Below, piece by piece: positions 1-5,903 of a stretch of 15,912 bases of DNA. Within the stretch, counting starts at the first letter, position 1; every line of letters begins with the position of its first letter. Below the pieces are notes generated by a model. It was not told the origin of the DNA. It did not search any database and saw nothing but the letters and a program-made list of their open reading frames with translations. Location: the NCBI GenBank assembly GCA_014728745.1, contig WJLC01000070.1, positions 1 through 15,912 of the forward strand, in the 5' to 3' direction. The position numbers and the translations under genes were made by a program. This stretch comes from Candidatus Pacearchaeota archaeon (GTDB lineage: Archaea; Nanobdellota; Nanobdellia; Pacearchaeales; GW2011-AR1).

Positions 1-157
1 GCATTTTCATGAAAACCAGGGTAAAGACAAAATGAAGAAAACTCTTATCGTAAATCCAGGAGAGGGAAAAAAAGGAGAGGCTGCAATTATTGATATTTCT
101 GATAAGAAAAAAGGATACAAAAGACCTGTAAAAGTTAAATTTATTACAAAACAATAA
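1..157 (+). CDS. Calcineurin-like metallophosphoesterase, C-terminal end (partial)
   Basis: The reading frame is open from the left edge (codons starting at position 2) to TAA at 155-157, giving about 51 residues. It begins HFHENQGKDKMKKTLIVNPG, followed by a short Lys-rich tail. This matches the end of archaeal Icc/YfcE-like phosphoesterases, where a final metal-binding GH-x-H motif is followed by a 'gkTlvvNPG' beta-strand and turn. The visible H-F-H would supply the last metal ligands of the dinuclear centre. The catalytic N-terminal two thirds lie outside the window, so the substrate cannot be judged. It ends 38 nt before the next gene, which has its own TATA-like box. Confidence 0.7.
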   Translation, partial: HFHENQGKDKMKKTLIVNPGEGKKGEAAIIDISDKKKGYKRPVKVKFITKQ

Positions 158-160
158 TCC

Positions 161-168
161 TTATAAAC
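161..168 (+). promoter_or_regulatory. TATA box of the 174-aa gene
   Basis: TTATAAAC lies about 32 nt before the ATG at 196, directly after the stop of the upstream phosphoesterase. The spacing predicts a transcript starting at or just before the ATG. No Shine-Dalgarno-like sequence is present, which fits a leaderless message. Confidence 0.5.
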
Positions 169-195
169 CCTTAATTTTATTTTTACTTACAAAAC

Positions 196-720
196 ATGGA
201 TGTTCAAATAACTAAGAAAAATGATGAGTATGATGTAAGAGGACTTGATTCTGAATTACAACCTTTTGGGCTTTATCATGATTTAAATGGTTCAGATAAG
301 TCTTTTTACTTAATGACTTATAATCCTCTTCCAGAAAGTTCTGATTTAGGAAAGATTGAAAATATTATTTTAGAGATTGAACAACAGATATCTGAGACTG
401 AACCTCCTGAGGTTGCAGAAAGAATAACTGAGAAAAGAAAAAAGCTTTTCAGAACATGGCCAGAGCATTATAGGCTTTTTATAGGAAAGGAAAACAAAGA
501 AATGCAAGAAGCAGATATTTCAGGAACAAACATATATGATGATGGACATCAGGTTTATGGATTTAGATTAAATGGCCAATTTGGAGAGATTTATCCTCCT
601 TTACTTCATGTTAATGATTCTGAGAGATATGGAAAGGTTATTTTTGGACAGGGTTTTGATAGAAAAACCAATAAAATAATTCCGGTTGATTTCTTTGAAT
701 CCTTGGTTAAAAATATTTAA
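196..720 (+). CDS. Unrecognised 174-residue soluble protein
   Basis: I do not recognise a family. The protein is hydrophilic, has no signal peptide or membrane segment, and is mixed in charge. An acidic region with likely helices (residues about 50-85, containing several Glu-Glu and Glu-Arg patterns) is followed by a segment rich in aromatic and Gly residues (about 110-160). That composition suggests an alpha part followed by a beta part. No metal-binding Cys/His cluster or nucleotide-binding loop is visible. Translation probably starts at the ATG at 196 because a TATA-like box sits about 32 nt upstream. Codon use matches its neighbours, so there is no sign of recent transfer. The evidence that it is real is the promoter, its length and the absence of a competing frame. 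Confidence 0.7.
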   Translation: MDVQITKKNDEYDVRGLDSELQPFGLYHDLNGSDKSFYLMTYNPLPESSDLGKIENIILEIEQQISETEPPEVAERITEKRKKLFRTWPEHYRLFIGKENKEMQEADISGTNIYDDGHQVYGFRLNGQFGEIYPPLLHVNDSERYGKVIFGQGFDRKTNKIIPVDFFESLVKNI

Positions 721-722
721 AA
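713..722 (+). promoter_or_regulatory. TATA-like box before the 93-aa gene
   Basis: ATATTTAAAA overlaps the stop codon of the preceding gene and is centred about 28 nt before the ATG at 745. This is compatible with a leaderless transcript. The region is AT-rich, so confidence is limited. Confidence 0.35.
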
Positions 723-744
723 AGAATTAATTTCTAATTGTATT

Positions 745-1026
745 ATGGTAAAAAAGAAAAAGACCAAAAGCAAAAAGAAGAAAAAAGCAGTTGAGAAACA
801 AGAAGAGGATAGAGAAGATAGCTGTTCTTTTTCAGTAGGACCTAACAAAGTCATATGCTCTGAGCATAAGGGTCCAGGAGCATTTTACGGACTGGGATTT
901 CTTGGGGCTGTTATTTATTATATAAGCACAGCAACAGGATTTTGGAATGGTGTTCTTGGGGTGTTGAAGGCAATTGTATGGCCTGCAATGCTTATTTTTG
1001 AAGTCTTGAAATTTATTGGAGCTTAA
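745..1026 (+). CDS. Small membrane protein with Lys-rich N-terminus
   Basis: The protein has 93 residues and no family I recognise. Residues 1-18 are almost all Lys, with a short acidic stretch after them. The middle contains two cysteines (C27 and C38) and a Gly/Pro turn. Residues about 47-62 and 67-90 are hydrophobic and look like two membrane helices, or one helix plus a re-entrant segment. The very basic N-terminus would keep that end in the cytoplasm by the positive-inside rule. The C27 and C38 spacing could hold a disulfide or half a metal site, but nothing proves it. It converges with the small minus-strand membrane protein at 1170-1403. Confidence 0.6.
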   Translation: MVKKKKTKSKKKKKAVEKQEEDREDSCSFSVGPNKVICSEHKGPGAFYGLGFLGAVIYYISTATGFWNGVLGVLKAIVWPAMLIFEVLKFIGA

Positions 1027-1169
1027 CTTAATTTAACCTGACCTTGTGTTTTAAGTTATTGAATGATTTTTCTAGAAAACTATAGAGACTATATAGAATT
1101 ATATAGAATTAGATAATTACAGGGAATTAGAAAAGATATTTATCTAGAATTAGAAATTTATATTAGGAA
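1027..1169. repeat. AT-rich convergent intergenic region with GAATTA repeats
   Basis: This 143-nt region separates two genes that point at each other. It contains a perfect tandem copy of ATATAGAATT (1091-1100 and 1101-1110). The hexamer GAATTA recurs at 1097, 1107, 1124, 1147 and 1167. A short T run near 1066-1071 could help end the plus-strand transcript. I see no gene or structured RNA here. Confidence 0.45.
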
Positions 1170-1403
1170 TTAATTATCTTGTTCAAAATACTCTCTAACT
1201 TGTTGCTGAGCATCTTCTAGTGCTTCTTGTGTTTGACCAACAATGTTTTTATGCCATTTCCAGCAAAGAGTATCACCTATTCCAAAATCACAGGTAATTC
1301 CTATTTTTTCAGATTGCTGGCCTCCGATAAATCCCCATACCCCTAATATTAGAAGAATAATTATTGCAACAGTAATTATACTTGTTTTATTTCTTTTTGC
1401 CAT
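1170..1403 (-). CDS. Small single-pass membrane protein (77 aa)
   Basis: A basic start (MAKRNK) is followed by one strongly hydrophobic segment at about residues 8-26, ending in Gly-Gly. This is either an uncleaved signal anchor or a signal peptide. The remaining ~50 residues hold two Cys separated by 8 residues (in CDFGIGDTLC), which could form a disulfide outside the membrane, and an acidic Gln-rich helical tail. I do not recognise the family. The overlapping plus-strand frame (1243-1488) is less likely, because a good TATA-like box sits 25 nt before this ATG on the minus strand. It is expected to be exported with an N-in, C-out topology. Confidence 0.6.
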   Translation of the reverse strand: MAKRNKTSIITVAIIILLILGVWGFIGGQQSEKIGITCDFGIGDTLCWKWHKNIVGQTQEALEDAQQQVREYFEQDN

Positions 1404-1423
1404 TAAAAAACTAAAATATTTGA

Positions 1424-1433
1424 ATTATAAAAA
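1424..1433 (-). promoter_or_regulatory. TATA box of the 77-aa membrane protein
   Basis: Read on the minus strand the sequence is TTTTTATAAT, centred 25 nt before the ATG at 1403. No ribosome-binding site lies between them, so a leaderless start is expected. Confidence 0.5.
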
Positions 1434-1455
1434 TGTTTTTGAAATTTTGAAGTTG

Positions 1456-1492
1456 AAAAAATTTAAAGAAAAGAAAATAAAAAAATAAAAAG
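1456..1492 (-). terminator. T-rich terminator downstream of the FKBP gene
   Basis: On the minus strand, 30-70 nt after the FKBP stop codon, the sequence becomes a run of T tracts interrupted by single bases. Archaeal RNA polymerases stop at such U-rich stretches without a hairpin. The gene downstream has its own TATA box, which supports separate transcription units. Confidence 0.35.
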
Positions 1493-1523
1493 AATTTGTT
1501 TTGTTTAAGCTGTTTCTTCAAGA

Positions 1524-1970
1524 TTATTTAGATTCAGATTCAGATTCCGATTCAACATCTACAACCTTTATCTTAAATTTCAGTGTTTTTCCAGCTAAAG
1601 GGTGATTAAGATCAAGAGTAACCTTGTCATCTGAAACTTTCACAATTCTCGCAGGGATTTTTCCTTGCGGAGAGTTCAACACTAAACCCATGCCTTCTTT
1701 AGGTTCTTGGCCCTTTGGCATAGAGGATTTTGGAAAATCCTTTTTAAGCTCTTTTCTTGGCTGTCCATATGCATTTTCAGGCTTTATTGTTATTTCTTTT
1801 TCCTCGCCTTTTTTCATGCCAACCACAGCTTTGTCAAAACCAGGAATTATCTTTCCTGCTCCGACTTCAAATTCAAGAGGGGCTTTTCCTTTAGAACTAT
1901 CAAAGACTTTTCCATCTTCAAGAGTTCCAGTGTATTCAACCTTTATCTTGTCGCCTTGTTTAATTACCAT
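1524..1970 (-). CDS. FKBP-type peptidyl-prolyl isomerase, SlyD-like with IF domain
   Basis: This predicted cytoplasmic chaperone catalyses cis-trans isomerisation of prolyl peptide bonds. The protein is 148 aa when started at the ATG at 1970. The FKBP half comes first (GDKIKVEYTGTLEDGKVFDSS, then FEVGAGKIIPGFDKAVVGM). An inserted-in-flap domain follows, beginning after NAYG, and the last FKBP strand is DLNHPLAGKTLKFKIKV. This order is that of archaeal and SlyD-type FKBPs; the IF domain normally gives chaperone activity. The His-rich metal tail of E. coli SlyD is missing. A Ser-Glu repeat (SESESESK) ends the protein instead. A GTG nine bases upstream (1979) is also in frame, but the TATA-like box at 1991-1999 is 25 nt from the ATG and only about 16 nt from the GTG, so I chose the ATG. 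Confidence 0.95.
   Translation of the reverse strand: MVIKQGDKIKVEYTGTLEDGKVFDSSKGKAPLEFEVGAGKIIPGFDKAVVGMKKGEEKEITIKPENAYGQPRKELKKDFPKSSMPKGQEPKEGMGLVLNSPQGKIPARIVKVSDDKVTLDLNHPLAGKTLKFKIKVVDVESESESESK
1527..1551 (-). repeat. Hexanucleotide repeat coding the FKBP Ser-Glu tail
   Basis: Four near-perfect copies of a 6-nt unit (GATTCA, with one GATTCC, on the plus strand) encode alternating Ser and Glu at the FKBP C-terminus. The tract could vary in copy number between strains. Confidence 0.6.
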
Positions 1971-1990
1971 GCAAACCACAATAGAAGTTG

Positions 1991-1999
1991 TTTTTTAAG
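1991..1999 (-). promoter_or_regulatory. TATA box of the FKBP gene
   Basis: The minus strand reads CTTAAAAAA, centred 25 nt before the ATG at 1970. It decides the start codon in favour of that ATG over the upstream GTG. Confidence 0.45.
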
Positions 2000-2033
2000 T
2001 CTTTTGCATTTTAAGAGTTGAGATGCAATGAAT

Positions 2034-2432
2034 TTATTCTTTTGAAGGCATTCTTTGTGTTTTTGTTTTGTCCATTTGCTCTTCTACAGGAATTCTTAAA
2101 AATTGCCATGTTAATTTTTCAAGGCCTGTTCCTGGAATAACTTTTATAAAACTTTTAAGATCTCCTAGGAAATATTCTCCTTCTATTCCCCTTCTATCTT
2201 TTTTATTATTTCTTTTATTTCCGCCCTTTCTTTTTGAATCAGAATTATAAACTTCAAAATAATGGTCTGGCATAGGACATATTACATCAGGATGTTCATC
2301 TAGAAATTCATAACCTTGTTTCATTAAAAATATTTGAAACTCATTGCATTGCCTTTTTGGGATTGGATAACTATTTTCAGGAAGTAATGAAATTTCTCCT
2401 TGCTTTTCATATTCTCTTGTAGGTCTTAACAT
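2034..2432 (-). CDS. Unrecognised 132-residue basic protein
   Basis: No known family is evident. The protein has no membrane segment. It contains an N-terminal part with several Pro residues and one Cys, a compact middle (residues about 30-65) with His, Pro and aromatic residues around C52, then a very basic loop rich in Lys, Arg and Asn (about 67-82). A final stretch of alternating hydrophobic residues (about 86-118) could be beta strands. The basic loop is compatible with binding RNA or DNA, but no motif proves it. A TATA-like box lies 24 nt before the ATG. It is transcribed away from gatC, so the intergenic region 2433-2568 is a divergent promoter region. Confidence 0.6.
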   Translation of the reverse strand: MLRPTREYEKQGEISLLPENSYPIPKRQCNEFQIFLMKQGYEFLDEHPDVICPMPDHYFEVYNSDSKRKGGNKRNNKKDRRGIEGEYFLGDLKSFIKVIPGTGLEKLTWQFLRIPVEEQMDKTKTQRMPSKE

Positions 2433-2451
2433 TTTTTTGCTTTTTTCTGAT

Positions 2452-2460
2452 TTTTTAATA
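2452..2460 (-). promoter_or_regulatory. TATA-like box of the 132-aa gene
   Basis: The minus strand reads TATTAAAAA, centred about 24-25 nt before the ATG at 2432, again predicting a leaderless message. Confidence 0.4.
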
Positions 2461-2485
2461 ATGAATTTTTCAAAATAATTTAGGG

Positions 2486-2493
2486 TTTATAAA
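2486..2493 (+). promoter_or_regulatory. Upstream TATA box in the gatC leader region
   Basis: TTTATAAA is one of the best TATA matches in the window, but it lies about 80 nt before gatC. Transcription from it would start near 2513, exactly where a short GTG-initiated open frame begins (2513-2566). A second TATA box closer to gatC lies at 2541-2548, so gatC may have two promoters. Confidence 0.4.
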
Positions 2494-2512
2494 TCTTTAT
2501 CTGCCTTTTTGA

Positions 2513-2566
2513 GTGAGAAAACCCAATAAACTCAATAATCTTATAAATGACTTATTCTTTGATTAA
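2513..2566 (+). CDS. Possible 17-codon Asn-rich leader ORF before gatC
   Basis: GTG at 2513 opens a frame of 17 codons (MRKPNKLNNLINDLFFD) that ends with TAA only two bases before the gatC ATG. Four of the 17 codons are AAT (Asn). GTG lies 24 nt from the TATA box at 2486-2493, the same spacing as the leaderless genes here. Because gatCA is expected to help make Asn-tRNA, an Asn-rich leader would make regulatory sense, but AAT is common in AT-rich DNA and short frames arise by chance. Treat this as a hypothesis. Confidence 0.15.
   Translation: MRKPNKLNNLINDLFFD
2541..2548 (+). promoter_or_regulatory. TATA box of gatC
   Basis: TTATAAAT is centred 24 nt before the ATG at 2569, predicting a leaderless gatCA transcript. 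It lies inside the mini-ORF at 2513-2566. Confidence 0.5.
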
Positions 2567-2568
2567 AT

Positions 2569-2841
2569 ATGGATTTTTTATGGCATAAGGTTTCAGAAAA
2601 AGAAAAGAAATCAATAAAAAAGCAGGCTAAGAAAATAATGGATGATTTTTCTAAAAAGCTTTCAAAAGTCAGTAAAGTTTCAGATGTCTCAGAATTAGAA
2701 GAGCGTTTTATTGAGCGTGAGGAATGCGATAGAGAAGAAAGTGAGAAAAAGAAATCCTGCGAAATGGATAGAAAGATTATGTTTGGAAATGCTCCTAAAT
2801 CAAATAATGATTTTATAATTGCTGAGAAGAAAAAATGGTAA
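2569..2841 (+). CDS. gatC: Asp-tRNA(Asn)/Glu-tRNA(Gln) amidotransferase subunit C
   Basis: This is the small structural subunit of the GatCAB amidotransferase, which converts Asp-tRNA(Asn) to Asn-tRNA(Asn) or Glu-tRNA(Gln) to Gln-tRNA(Gln). GatC wraps around GatA and stabilises it against GatB. The 90-residue length is normal for the family. The N-terminal helix (VSEKEKKSIKKQAKKIMDDF) and the C-terminal segment (KIMFGNAP, then DFIIAEKKKW) resemble archaeal GatC proteins. The core is Glu/Lys-rich and coiled-coil-like. Its last codons overlap gatA (TGGTAA contains the gatA ATG context), indicating translational coupling. The identification rests on weak sequence conservation plus the adjacent gatA, which makes it strong in context. 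Confidence 0.85.
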   Translation: MDFLWHKVSEKEKKSIKKQAKKIMDDFSKKLSKVSKVSDVSELEERFIEREECDREESEKKKSCEMDRKIMFGNAPKSNNDFIIAEKKKW

Positions 2842-4112
2842 ATTCAATTAAAAAATATCTGAAGAAAATAAAAAAAGAAAATAAGAAAATAAATGCAATC
2901 TTAGAAGTTAAAGAAGATGCTAAAGCAGAATCAACTGGTAAAGGCAGGTTAAAAGGAAAGGCAATTGTTGTGAAGGCAAACATCAATGTTAAAGGGATGA
3001 AAACTTCTTGCGCATCAAAAGTTTTAGAGAATTATACTGCTCCTTATGATGCTACTGTGATTAGTAGAATTAAAAATGAAGGAGGGATTATTATTGGGAA
3101 TTGCAACATGGATGAGTTTGCATGCGGTTGGAGTGGCGAGACTTCAGCATTCAGGCCTGTTCAAAACCCTTCTGCACCAGGCTACATAACTGGAGGTTCA
3201 AGTTCAGGAAGTGCTGCAGCTGTTGCTGCTGGTTTTTGTGACATGGCTTTAGGAAGTGATACTGGAGGAAGCATAAGAAATCCTGCCTCACATTGTGGGG
3301 TTGTTGGAGTAAAACCAACTTATGGGAGTGTTTCAAGATATGGTCTAATAGACCTAAGCATGAGTCTTGATCAGATTGGACCAATTGCAAAAAGTGTTGA
3401 GGATGCCGCATTACTGCTTAGTGTTATTCAGGGCAGAGACGAGAATGACCCAATAACAAAAAAATCTCCTGAGATTAATATAAGAAAGATAAAGGAAATA
3501 CCTAAAAACATTACTTTGGGGGTTTTGGATTTTGATGTTTCTGATGAGAAAATACAGTCAAAAGTTGAGGATAAGATTGAAGAAGCTGTTAAAAAATATG
3601 GGTGGAAAACCAAAAAAGTTAAGATTCCAAATATTGACTTGGCTGTTGCAACTTATTATCCTTTAGTTTATGTTGAGTTTTTTTCAGGTACGCGAAAGCT
3701 AGATGGAAGGCGCTATGGAAAAAAAATAGAGGATGCAGCAGGACCCGAGGTTCTTAGGAGAATTCTTGGTGGAAGTGAGATAACCAAGGCAGAGCATGAG
3801 GGAAGATATTATAATCTTGCTTTAAAAGTTAAGAAAATGATTTCTGAAGATTTTGCAAAAGCGTTCAAAAATGTAGATTGCATTGTTTCTCCTGTGACAC
3901 CAGTATTACCTCATAAGATTGGAGAGAAGATTTCTGTAGAGGAGATGTATAATTATGATAAGCTTACTATTCCCTATAATTTATATGGCAATTGCGCACT
4001 GAGTCTTCCTGCAGGAGATGTTAAGGGTGTGCCTGTAGGAATGCAGATTGCTTGTGACAGATTTGAGGATGAAAAAATGCTTCAGATTGCTAATGCTATT
4101 GAGAAATTGTAA
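2835..4112 (+). CDS. gatA: Asp-tRNA(Asn)/Glu-tRNA(Gln) amidotransferase subunit A
   Basis: This is the glutaminase subunit of GatCAB. It releases ammonia from glutamine and passes it through a tunnel to GatB, where the tRNA-bound Asp or Glu is amidated. The amidase signature is complete: catalytic Lys K47 in VVKANI, the cis-Ser S122 in GGSSSGSAAAV, and the nucleophile S146 in GSDTGGSIRNPA. The S122 to S146 spacing of 24 matches characterised members. The tail PVGMQIACDRFEDEKMLQIANAIEK is typical of the C-terminal amidase domain. At 425 aa it is shorter than bacterial GatA (about 480), mainly at the N-terminus, where the usual first helices are trimmed. It overlaps gatC by 7 nt. No gatB lies in the window; it must be elsewhere for the enzyme to work. 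Which tRNA it serves cannot be read from this gene. Confidence 0.97.
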   Translation: MVNSIKKYLKKIKKENKKINAILEVKEDAKAESTGKGRLKGKAIVVKANINVKGMKTSCASKVLENYTAPYDATVISRIKNEGGIIIGNCNMDEFACGWSGETSAFRPVQNPSAPGYITGGSSSGSAAAVAAGFCDMALGSDTGGSIRNPASHCGVVGVKPTYGSVSRYGLIDLSMSLDQIGPIAKSVEDAALLLSVIQGRDENDPITKKSPEINIRKIKEIPKNITLGVLDFDVSDEKIQSKVEDKIEEAVKKYGWKTKKVKIPNIDLAVATYYPLVYVEFFSGTRKLDGRRYGKKIEDAAGPEVLRRILGGSEITKAEHEGRYYNLALKVKKMISEDFAKAFKNVDCIVSPVTPVLPHKIGEKISVEEMYNYDKLTIPYNLYGNCALSLPAGDVKGVPVGMQIACDRFEDEKMLQIANAIEKL

Positions 4113-4113
4113 G

Positions 4114-4121
4114 ATTTAAAA
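4114..4121 (+). promoter_or_regulatory. TATA-like box before the metallo-hydrolase gene
   Basis: ATTTAAAA begins just after the gatA stop and is centred about 26 nt before the ATG at 4144. It probably serves a two-gene unit with the DHH protein, which has no box of its own in the 15-nt gap at 4810-4824. Confidence 0.4.
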
Positions 4122-4143
4122 ACAAAACCTATTTCCTGAATAC

Positions 4144-4809
4144 ATGAAAGTAGAGGATTTGGAAATTAAATGGCTTGGGCATGCAGGATTTTTCATTAAA
4201 AACGGATTGAATATTTACATAGACCCATATAATATTTCTGAAAAGGCTGCTGAAGAAAAAGCAGATTTGATTTTAATCACACATAGTCATTATGATCACT
4301 GCAGTGTTGAGGATTTGAATAAAATTGTTCAGGAAGGAACTAAGATAATATGCACTGCTGACTGTCATAGCAAGATTGCAAGATTTGATGTTCCTGTGAA
4401 AATCCAGCCAATTGAGCAAGACCAAGAAGTGGATTTAGGAACAATAAAGGTTTCTGCAGTTCCAGCCTATAATATTGATAAGCCATTTCATTCTAGAGAT
4501 TCAAAATGGATAGGACTTTTGATAAAAATTAATCAGACTTTGATTTATCATGCAGGAGACACAGATAAAATTCCTGAGATGCAGAAACTAACAGGGTTTC
4601 AGTCTAAAAATTTTATTGCCTTGCTTCCTATTGGAGGAAGGTTCACAATGGATGCAGAAGAGGCTGCAGAGGCTGCAGAGTTAATTAAGCCAACCCTTGC
4701 AATCCCAATGCATTACGGAGGAATAATAGGAACTAAACAAGATGCTGAAGAGTTTGTTGAATTGTGCAAGGAAAAGGGTGTTGAAGCTAGGATTCTGGGA
4801 AAGGAATAG
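4144..4809 (+). CDS. Metallo-beta-lactamase-fold hydrolase, UPF0173/UlaG-like
   Basis: This 221-residue cytoplasmic protein belongs to the MBL-fold metal-dependent hydrolases related to UPF0173 and to UlaG (L-ascorbate-6-phosphate lactonase). Visible motifs are WLGHAGFFI at the start, the metal-binding HxHxDH (H47, H49, D51, H52 in THSHYDH), HAGDTD (H136, D139) and a C-terminal MHYG (H190). The length is normal for the family. The true substrate of most members is unknown, so a lactonase or phosphodiesterase role is only a family-level guess. A TATA-like box lies 26 nt before the ATG. The DHH phosphoesterase follows after 15 nt and is probably co-transcribed. Confidence 0.9.
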   Translation: MKVEDLEIKWLGHAGFFIKNGLNIYIDPYNISEKAAEEKADLILITHSHYDHCSVEDLNKIVQEGTKIICTADCHSKIARFDVPVKIQPIEQDQEVDLGTIKVSAVPAYNIDKPFHSRDSKWIGLLIKINQTLIYHAGDTDKIPEMQKLTGFQSKNFIALLPIGGRFTMDAEEAAEAAELIKPTLAIPMHYGGIIGTKQDAEEFVELCKEKGVEARILGKE

Positions 4810-4824
4810 TTTTTGTGAAATAAA

Positions 4825-5871
4825 ATGGAATTTTTAGTTGGAAACCAAAAAAAATTTATTGAATTTATTTCTGAGTTAGATGCAGATGATAAAATTGCAA
4901 TCTTATCACATACTGATGGAGATGGGATTTTCAGTGCTTTAATAATGTCAAGGGTCTTAGGAAAGGTGGATTTTGTTGATTTTATTCAATACAAACATAA
5001 TATGCTTGAAGAGTATGTTGAAAAATTAAAAAAAAGAAAAATAAACAAAGTGTTAATATCAGATTTAGCAGTTGGTGGGGATTTTGAGAACATTAAAAAA
5101 ATAGAGAAATTTGCAGACATACTTGTTATAGACCATCATGAATTAATTATGGATTTAAATTCAGAGAGAACTACTATGCTTAAAACTAATACAAAATATC
5201 CTGCTTCTTACATCTGCTACAAATTATTTTCTAAGATTCAGCATGTTCCCTGCTGGATGGGAGTAATAGGGACACTATCTGATAGCACTCATAAGTATAG
5301 GAAAGAGAATGCAGAAGAGATTTTTGATGACTTTGATTTTAGAGGATGTGAAAGGAAAAATTATTTCAAAGAGACAGTGATTCTTGGGAATACTTTAGTT
5401 TATTTTAAAGACAATGTCCTCAGGATTTTTAACTTGCTTAAAGATATGAAGGAATTTAATAATTTAAAGAATTTGGAGAAATTTTCTGACAAAGTAGAGA
5501 AACAGATAAATTATTTTGTTAATGATTTTGAATCTAACAAAGAAGTTCATGAGGATATTATCTTTTACCAATTCAAGCCTGATTATTCTATTAATTCTAT
5601 TGTGAGCACGATTTTAAGCCTTAAGCACAAAGATTCTACTCTTATTATAATTAAGGAAAACAAAAACCAGGATGATAAAACTTCTTTGGCAAGTGTATCA
5701 TGCAGAAGCCAAAATGCAAATAGAAACTGTCCTGAAGTTCTTAAGGCAGGTATTAAAGGGATTCCTAATTCCACTGCAGGAGGGCATGCGAAAGCAGCAG
5801 GAGCTAATTTTCCTTTGAAATATATTGATACTTTTAAAACTAATATTCTAAATATTTTGAAATCAGAATAA
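4825..5871 (+). CDS. DHH/DHHA1 family phosphoesterase
   Basis: This is a manganese-dependent phosphoesterase of the DHH superfamily, which includes RecJ-like nucleases, oligoribonucleases and cyclic-dinucleotide hydrolases. The N-terminal DHH domain shows motif I (H29, D31 and D33 in SHTDGDG), motif II (D80 in LISDLA), motif III (D103-H104-H105) and motif IV (D153 in GTLSD). The C-terminal DHHA1 domain carries GGHAKAAG (319-326), which grips the substrate backbone. The gene order and 348-aa length fit archaeal single-protein DHH enzymes such as small RecJ-like nucleases; related archaeal proteins (GAN/RecJ-like) act at replication forks or degrade nano-RNA. I cannot tell from sequence whether it prefers DNA, RNA or a dinucleotide. 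It ends 32 nt before the sugar operon, which begins with its own promoter. Confidence 0.93.
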   Translation: MEFLVGNQKKFIEFISELDADDKIAILSHTDGDGIFSALIMSRVLGKVDFVDFIQYKHNMLEEYVEKLKKRKINKVLISDLAVGGDFENIKKIEKFADILVIDHHELIMDLNSERTTMLKTNTKYPASYICYKLFSKIQHVPCWMGVIGTLSDSTHKYRKENAEEIFDDFDFRGCERKNYFKETVILGNTLVYFKDNVLRIFNLLKDMKEFNNLKNLEKFSDKVEKQINYFVNDFESNKEVHEDIIFYQFKPDYSINSIVSTILSLKHKDSTLIIIKENKNQDDKTSLASVSCRSQNANRNCPEVLKAGIKGIPNSTAGGHAKAAGANFPLKYIDTFKTNILNILKSE

Positions 5872-5874
5872 AGT

Positions 5875-5883
5875 TTTTTATAA
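5875..5883 (+). promoter_or_regulatory. TATA box driving the sugar operon
   Basis: TTTTTATAA is centred 24-25 nt before the ATG at 5904, directly after the DHH stop. It is the clearest promoter for the eight-gene operon up to 14687. The bases just upstream are A/G-rich, as expected for a BRE element. No operator-like palindrome is obvious. Confidence 0.55.
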
Positions 5884-5903
5884 CCTATTCTCTTGATTTT
5901 GTT

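Noticed and set aside
1243..1488. Plus-strand frame overlapping the small minus-strand membrane protein
   Set aside because: It has no promoter, a Lys-only end and no domain; the minus-strand frame has a TATA box at the right distance and a normal membrane-anchor layout.
1971..1979. GTG start adding three residues to the FKBP
   Set aside because: The TATA-like box would lie only about 16 nt from it, while the ATG at 1970 has the usual 25-nt spacing and begins the typical MVIKQGD.
1624..2021. Two plus-strand frames across the FKBP gene
   Set aside because: They are antisense to a clearly conserved FKBP and have no family features.
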